Source: Candidatus Aquabacterium excrementipullorum
GTDB taxonomy: Bacteria; Pseudomonadota; Gammaproteobacteria; Burkholderiales; Burkholderiaceae_C
NCBI GenBank assembly: GCA_019112875.1
Contig: DXIO01000054.1
Span: forward strand, 1-37,698
DNA: 37,698 bases
Direction of reading: 5' to 3'
This document shows, in pieces, positions 33,450 to 37,698 of the stretch. Position numbers and translations under genes: made by a program. The notes beneath the pieces are model-generated. The model saw only the letters and a list, made by a program, of their open reading frames with translations, was not told the origin of the DNA and made no database searches. The stretch's first letter is position 1. Each line of letters opens with the position of its first letter.

Positions 33450-34544
33450 TCAGATCAGCGCCGCCGGATCCGTCTCGACGAACTCGCCCTGCTTGCCGCC
33501 CACCACGCTGAAGCGGCGCACGCGGCGGGGCTTCAGGTGGACGGTGGCGCCTGTTTCCAGGATGCCGCTGTCGCGCAGTGCGGCGTACTCGCTGCGGGGC
33601 AGTTCCACGTCCACCTCGCCCTGGCCGTCCGTGCGCTTGAACTCCAGGCGCGTGTTCGGGCCCACGGTCAGCGTGTGCACCAAGGTGACGGGCAGGCTGC
33701 CCTCTTCGGCGCGGGCCAGCACCTGGATCTCGTGCGGACGCACATAACTCACGTCGGTGGCGCTGCCCGTGCTGTTGGCGGCGGCCACGGCACCCGGCGC
33801 GTGGTCACGGCCATGGAACAGGTTCACATCGCCCAGGAACTGCAGCACGAAGGGCGTGGCCGGGTGGTCGTACACCTCGTCCGGCGTGCCTTCCTGCTCG
33901 ATGCGGCCCTGGTTCATCACCACGATGCGGTCGGCCACTTCCATGGCTTCTTCCTGGTCGTGGGTCACGAACACGCTGGTCACATGGATCTCGTCGTGCA
34001 GGCGACGCAGCCAGCGGCGCAGTTCCTTGCGCACCTGGGCATCGAGGGCGCCGAAGGGCTCGTCCAGCAGCAGCACCTTGGGCTCCACCGCCAGGGCACG
34101 GGCCAGCGCGATACGCTGACGCTGACCACCGGACAGCTGGTGCGGATAGCGGTCGGCGATCCAGTCCAGCTGCACCAGCTTGAGCAGCTCCGTCACCTTC
34201 TTGCGGATCTCGGACTCGCTCGGGCGGGTCGCCTTGGGGCGCACGCGCAGGCCGAAGGCCACGTTCTCGAAGATGCTCATGTGGCCGAACAGCGCGTAGT
34301 GCTGGAACACGAAGCCCACATTGCGATCACGCACGGACACGTTGGTCGCATCGGCACCATGGAAGAGCACCGAGCCGGCATCCGGCGTTTCCAGGCCCGC
34401 GATGATGCGCAGCAGCGAGGTCTTGCCCGAGCCCGACGGGCCCAGCAGCGCCACCAGTTCACCGGAGGGGATGTCCAGGTTAAGGTGATCACAGACCGTG
34501 ACCGATCCGAAACGTTTGACGAGGTTCTTGACTTCAATGCTCAT
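33450..34544 (-). CDS. cysA: Sulfate/thiosulfate ABC transporter ATP-binding protein
   Basis: CysA powers sulfate import. The 364 residues show Walker [10 protein letters not shown], signature [36 protein letters not shown] across the Walker B and D-loop, and the switch histidine in [13 protein letters not shown]-terminal TOBE-type regulatory domain follows (about 240-364, [20 protein letters not shown]). Its start overlaps the cysW stop by four bases (ATGA at 34541-34544). A strong terminator follows. It is the last gene of the sbp-cysT-cysW-cysA set. Confidence 0.96.
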   Translation of the reverse strand: MSIEVKNLVKRFGSVTVCDHLNLDIPSGELVALLGPSGSGKTSLLRIIAGLETPDAGSVLFHGADATNVSVRDRNVGFVFQHYALFGHMSIFENVAFGLRVRPKATRPSESEIRKKVTELLKLVQLDWIADRYPHQLSGGQRQRIALARALAVEPKVLLLDEPFGALDAQVRKELRRWLRRLHDEIHVTSVFVTHDQEEAMEVADRIVVMNQGRIEQEGTPDEVYDHPATPFVLQFLGDVNLFHGRDHAPGAVAAANSTGSATDVSYVRPHEIQVLARAEEGSLPVTLVHTLTVGPNTRLEFKRTDGQGEVDVELPRSEYAALRDSGILETGATVHLKPRRVRRFSVVGGKQGEFVETDPAALI

Positions 34545-35416
34545 GACGCGGCTCCGGCATCCTTAGCCTGGGCGATTTCCTGCTGCACCCGGCGTTCGAC
34601 GATGAATTTCAGCACCAGGGTGACCAGCGCGAGGCTGGCCAGCAGGGAGGCCACGGCGAAGGACGCGGCGAACTGGTACTCGTTATAGAGGATCTCGATG
34701 TGCAGGGGCAAGGTGTTGGTCTGACCGCGCACGTGGCCCGACACCACCGACACGGCGCCGAACTCGCCCATGGCGCGGGCATTACAGAGGATCACACCGT
34801 ACAGCAATGCCCACTTCACGTTGGGCAGCGTGACTTTCCAGAACGACTGCCAGCCCGAGGCACCCAGCACGCGGGCGGCTTCTTCCTGCTCCTGACCCTG
34901 CGCCTGCATCAGCGGAATCAGTTCACGCGCGATGAAGGGGAAGGTCACGAAGATGGTGGCCAGCACGATGCCCGGCACCGCGAAGATCACCTTCAGATCG
35001 TGGTCACGCAGCCATTCGCCGAACCAGCCCTGCAGGCCGAACACCAGCACATAGATCAGGCCGGCGATCACCGGCGAGACGGAGAACGGCAGGTCGATCA
35101 GCGTGAGCAGCACGCTCTTGCCGCGGAAATCGAACTTGGCGATCGCCCAGGCCGCCGCGATGCCGAACACCAGGTTCAGCGGCACGGAGATCACGGCCGC
35201 GATCAGCGTGAGCTTGATCGCCGACACCGCATCGGGCTCGGTCACGGCGGCCAGGTACACGTCCCAGCCCTTCTTGAGGGCCTCGAAGAACACGGACACC
35301 AGCGGCACGAACAGGAACAGCGACAGGAACACCAAGGCCGTGGTGATCAGCGTCCAGCGCACCCAGGCCGGCTCGCGCGTGGCCTCGGAATGATTGGGGG
35401 GAGACATCGAACTCAT
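34541..35416 (-). CDS. cysW: Sulfate ABC transporter permease CysW
   Basis: This 291-residue inner-membrane permease has six helices. It shows the family features [23 protein letters not shown] near the N-terminus, [21 protein letters not shown] and the ABC-contact loop [31 protein letters not shown]. With CysT it forms the sulfate channel. GGGGAAG lies before the ATG at 35416; a second in-frame ATG is at 35407. The gene is four bases after cysT's stop and overlaps cysA's start. Confidence 0.96.
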   Translation of the reverse strand: MSSMSPPNHSEATREPAWVRWTLITTALVFLSLFLFVPLVSVFFEALKKGWDVYLAAVTEPDAVSAIKLTLIAAVISVPLNLVFGIAAAWAIAKFDFRGKSVLLTLIDLPFSVSPVIAGLIYVLVFGLQGWFGEWLRDHDLKVIFAVPGIVLATIFVTFPFIARELIPLMQAQGQEQEEAARVLGASGWQSFWKVTLPNVKWALLYGVILCNARAMGEFGAVSVVSGHVRGQTNTLPLHIEILYNEYQFAASFAVASLLASLALVTLVLKFIVERRVQQEIAQAKDAGAAS

Positions 35417-35420
35417 GGTG

Positions 35421-36263
35421 TTACTTCCCCTGGCGCTTGCGGGTCCAGGCCTGCAGCCCGTTGATGGCCAGCAGCAGGATGAAGGACATGACCAGCATCA
35501 CCACGGCGATGGCGGTGGCGCCAGCGTAGTCGTATTGCTCCAGCTTGGTGATGATCAGCAGCGGCGTGATCTCCGAGATCATCGGCATGTTGCCGGCGAT
35601 GAAGATGATCGAGCCGTACTCGCCCAGCGCGCGGGCAAAGGCCAGCGCGAAGCCCGTGAGCAGCGCTGGCATCAGCACCGGCAGGATCACGTGGCGGAAG
35701 GTCTGCAGGCGGTTGGCGCCCAGCGTGGCCGAGGCCTCTTCCAGCTCCTTGGCCAGGTCTTCCAGGATCGGCTGCACCGTTCGCACCACGAAGGGCAGCC
35801 CGATGAAGGTCATCGCCACGAACACGCCGATCGGCGAATACGCCACCTTGATGCCCAGCGGCGCCAGGAACTTGCCGATCCAGCCGTTGCTGGCGTACAG
35901 GCCCGTCAGCGTGATGCCAGCCACGGCGGTGGGCAGCGCGAAGGGCAAGTCCACCAGCGCATCGACGATGCGGCGGCCGAAGAACTGGTAGCGCACCAGC
36001 ACCCAGGCCACCAGCAGGCCGAACACGCCGTTGACGATGGCCGCCAGGATCGACGAGCCGAAGGTCAGCTTGTACGAGGCCACCACGCGCGGCGAGGTCA
36101 CCACGTCGATGAACTGCGGCCAGGTCAGCTCCGTGGTGCGCAGGAAGGTGGCCGACAGCGGGATCAGGACGATCAGGCTGAGGTAGAAGATCGTGAGCCC
36201 GAGGGCCAGATCGAAGCCCGGCAGCACGGTGTGCCGCCTGAGCAGGGTGCGGGAAAAGATCAT
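35421..36263 (-). CDS. cysT: Sulfate ABC transporter permease CysT
   Basis: This 280-residue permease begins [20 protein letters not shown] and has six helices, with [36 protein letters not shown] and the ABC-contact loop [23 protein letters not shown] chose the ATG at 36263 because the HTVLPGF segment is close to the N-terminus in relatives. The frame is open to a GTG at 36332 that overlaps the sbp stop (GTGA). Neither start has a clear ribosome site, so translation may be coupled to sbp. CysT is also called CysU. Confidence 0.92.
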   Translation of the reverse strand: MIFSRTLLRRHTVLPGFDLALGLTIFYLSLIVLIPLSATFLRTTELTWPQFIDVVTSPRVVASYKLTFGSSILAAIVNGVFGLLVAWVLVRYQFFGRRIVDALVDLPFALPTAVAGITLTGLYASNGWIGKFLAPLGIKVAYSPIGVFVAMTFIGLPFVVRTVQPILEDLAKELEEASATLGANRLQTFRHVILPVLMPALLTGFALAFARALGEYGSIIFIAGNMPMISEITPLLIITKLEQYDYAGATAIAVVMLVMSFILLLAINGLQAWTRKRQGK

Positions 36264-36328
36264 GGGAGGGAGAACCGAAAGAACTGCGTCGGTTGAGAGG
36301 CGCCACCTCACGGCGGCGCCCCGGGCGA

Positions 36329-37357
36329 TCACTTGCGGCCAGCGGCCAGGATTTGGTCGTAGGTACCGCCGTCGGCGAAGTGGTCCTTCTGGGCCTTGGT
36401 CCAGCCGCCGAACACCTCACCCACCGTGAAGGTGTTGACCTTCGGGAAGTCCTTGGCGTGCGCGGCCAGCACCTTGGCCGAACGGGGGCGCAGGTTGTGC
36501 TTGGCAGCCACTTCCTGGCCTTCGTCCGAGTAGAGGTACTTCAGGTAGGCCTCGGCCTGCTTGCGCGTGCCCTTCTTGTCGACCACCTTGTCGACGACAC
36601 TGACCGGGTTCTCGGCCAGCACGGTGATGCTGGGGTAGACCACTTCGAAGTCGTTGCCGAACTCGTTCTTGATCAGCGGCACTTCGCTCTCGAAGGTGGC
36701 CAGCGCGTCGCCGATGTTGCGCTGCGCGAAGGTGGTGGTCGCCGCGCGGCCGCCGCCGTCGAACACGGGCACGTTGGCGAAGATGCCACGCACCAGGGCG
36801 CGGGCGTTGCTGACGTCACTGCCCTTTTTCAGGGCCGAGCCGTAGGCGGCCAGGTAGGTGTAGCGGCCATTGCCCGACACCTTCGGGTTGGGGATGACCA
36901 CCGAGATACCGGGGCGGGCCAGATCGACCCAGTCCTTGATCTTCTTGGGGTTGCCCTTGCGCACCAGGATCACGGACACCGAGGTCGTGGGCGAGCTGTT
37001 GTTGGGCAGGCGCGTGGCCCAGTTCTGGGGGATGAGCTTGGCGCGATCGAACAGGATGTCGATGTCGTTGGCCTGGTTCATCGTGATCACGTCGGCCTCG
37101 AGGCCTTCGGCCACGCTGCTGGCCTGCTTGCTGTAGCCACCGTGCGACTGGTTGATCGTCAGCGTCTCGCCGGTCGTCTTCTTCCAGTAGGCGATGAAGC
37201 CCTTGTTGTAGTCCTTGTAGAACTCGCGGGTGACGTCGTAGCTGACGTTCAACAGCGTGGCATCGGCGTGGGCAACGCCCGCCGATGTCAGGGCCACCAC
37301 GGACGTGGAAGCGGCCAGGACCCAGTGACTCAGCGATTTATTCAAAGAAAAACGCAT
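36329..37357 (-). CDS. sbp: Sulfate-binding periplasmic protein
   Basis: This 342-residue solute-binding protein delivers sulfate to CysTWA. It has a clear signal peptide (MRFSLNKSLSHWVLAASTSV to AHA|DATL). The mature protein starts LLNVSYDVTREFYKDYNKGF and has sulfate-site segments typical of Sbp (NQSHGGYSKQASSVAEGLEADV, with the SGNGRYTYLAAYGSAL and GGRAATTTF motifs). AAAGGGG lies before the ATG. It is the first gene of the visible cys transport operon and has its own promoter region and dyad. A second, closely related gene lies just upstream at the window edge. Confidence 0.96.
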   Translation of the reverse strand: MRFSLNKSLSHWVLAASTSVVALTSAGVAHADATLLNVSYDVTREFYKDYNKGFIAYWKKTTGETLTINQSHGGYSKQASSVAEGLEADVITMNQANDIDILFDRAKLIPQNWATRLPNNSSPTTSVSVILVRKGNPKKIKDWVDLARPGISVVIPNPKVSGNGRYTYLAAYGSALKKGSDVSNARALVRGIFANVPVFDGGGRAATTTFAQRNIGDALATFESEVPLIKNEFGNDFEVVYPSITVLAENPVSVVDKVVDKKGTRKQAEAYLKYLYSDEGQEVAAKHNLRPRSAKVLAAHAKDFPKVNTFTVGEVFGGWTKAQKDHFADGGTYDQILAAGRK

Positions 37358-37386
37358 GACAAACCCCTTTCTGATGCGCGGTGCGT

Positions 37387-37415
37387 ATGTTATGGGGCGT
37401 TCATCTTGCCTTTAA
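37387..37415 (-). promoter_or_regulatory. Candidate promoter of sbp
   Basis: On the minus strand TTAAAG (37415-37410) and TAACAT (37392-37387) are separated by 17 bases and end about 30 bases before the sbp ATG. The match is moderate, as expected for an activated promoter. Confidence 0.45.
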
Positions 37416-37419
37416 GTGA

Positions 37420-37447
37420 GGTTTCCGTACTTGCTTATGCGAAAACC
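37420..37447. promoter_or_regulatory. Dyad upstream of the sbp promoter (possible CysB-type site)
   Basis: GGTTTCC-N14-GAAAACC is an inverted repeat with one mismatch, just upstream of the candidate -35, centred at about -53 of the inferred start. LysR-type activators such as CysB bind in this position. No regulator gene is in view, so the assignment is inference. Confidence 0.35.
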
Positions 37448-37463
37448 AACAATATCAGGCAGG

Positions 37464-37499
37464 AAAAAAGCGGCCTCGGAGCATGACCACCGAGGCCGC
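37464..37499 (-). terminator. Rho-independent terminator of the upstream sulfate-binding gene
   Basis: A perfect 10-bp GC-rich stem (arms 37470-37479 and 37490-37499, loop of 10) is followed on the minus strand by TTTTTT (37469-37464). It is the clearest terminator in the window and isolates the truncated gene at the right edge from sbp. A small extra hairpin (GCCTGT-ATCAG-ACAGGC, 37507-37523) lies before it. Confidence 0.92.
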
Positions 37500-37557
37500 C
37501 AAGGATGCCTGTATCAGACAGGCACCACCCCACTTGCTCGTTTCAGTTCGACCGTGC

Positions 37558-37698
37558 TTACTTCTTCACGTAGATCTGGTCGAACACGCCGCCATCGGCG
37601 AAGTGCGTCTTCTGAGCCTTGGCCCAGCCACCGAAGGTGTCGTCGATGGTGAACAGGTTCAGCTTCGGGAACTGCTTGCTGTACTTGGCAGCCACCTT
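37558..37698 (-). CDS. Second sulfate-binding protein gene, 3' end only (cut by the window)
   Basis: The minus strand reads in frame to a TAA at 37560-37558 for the last 46 residues of an Sbp paralogue. They begin [16 protein letters not shown] and contain [20 protein letters not shown]. The matching part of the complete sbp is FGGWTKAQKDHFADGGTYDQ, so the two are tandem paralogues. The rest lies beyond the window. Since it has its own terminator, it may be expressed separately or at a higher level. Confidence 0.93.
   Translation of the reverse strand, partial: KVAAKYSKQFPKLNLFTIDDTFGGWAKAQKTHFADGGVFDQIYVKK

Noticed and set aside
1-37698. CRISPR arrays, insertion sequences, integrases or phage genes
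   Set aside because: No regularly spaced repeats, transposase or integrase motifs were seen; the few repeats present are short and local.

Overview
The window is a GC-rich stretch of about 37.7 kb with densely packed, mostly operonic genes. The gene content (a ccoISNOQPG cluster beside hemN and an fnr/anr-type regulator, a CysI-DUF934-CysH-CysD-CysN sulfate assimilation operon, a BMP-type nucleoside ABC system and a CysTWA sulfate transporter) points to a betaproteobacterium of the order Burkholderiales. I infer this from gene families and gene order, not from a database search. Nothing looks like a phage, plasmid, insertion sequence or CRISPR; this reads as chromosomal core and near-core DNA.

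Region 1 (about 1-11.4 kb) is the micro-aerobic respiration block. On the minus strand, in transcription order, are ccoI (copper P-type ATPase), ccoS, ccoN, ccoO, ccoQ, ccoP, ccoG, a FixH-like gene and a small membrane protein gene. The fnr-type regulator on the plus strand runs into the end of this block and overlaps the last gene tail to tail. It is divergent from hemN, which is followed by a TauE/SafE-like membrane protein. FNR-type boxes sit between hemN and fnr and, as a pair, in front of ccoN, so the oxygen sensor, the high-affinity oxidase, its copper supply and anaerobic haem synthesis look like one regulon.

Region 2 (11.4-13.1 kb) holds a secreted DUF192 protein and a patatin-like lipoprotein, convergently arranged.

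Region 3 (13.1-21.9 kb, plus strand) is sulfate assimilation: TauE/SafE exporter, CysI, DUF934 protein, CysH with the iron-sulfur cysteines of APS reductases, CysD, CysN and a uroporphyrinogen-III methyltransferase for sirohaem. A 7Fe ferredoxin and a type-2 ferredoxin-NADP reductase follow. There is no cysC and no cysJ, which fits direct APS reduction and suggests that ferredoxin feeds sulfite reductase.

Region 4 (21.9-28.5 kb) contains a TPP riboswitch in front of a TonB-dependent receptor (probable thiamine-compound uptake), a tRNA-Asn with promoter and terminator, a second large TonB-dependent receptor with an N-terminal coiled coil, and a 408-base non-coding stretch.

Region 5 (28.2-33.3 kb, minus strand) is a BMP-family nucleoside/purine-type ABC transporter operon with an unrecognised 91-residue protein at its end. 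Region 6 (33.4 kb to the right edge, minus strand) is the sulfate ABC transporter: a truncated second sulfate-binding protein at the edge, a terminator, then sbp, cysT, cysW, cysA and a terminator. Sulfate import and reduction are thus on the same segment but in opposite orientations, about 11 kb apart.

The most noteworthy items are the TPP-riboswitch/TonB-receptor pair, the CysJ-less sulfite reductase operon with DUF934 and ferredoxin/reductase genes, the unknown 91-residue protein, and the two-box FNR promoter inside ccoS. I found no clear evidence for an entirely new multi-gene system.
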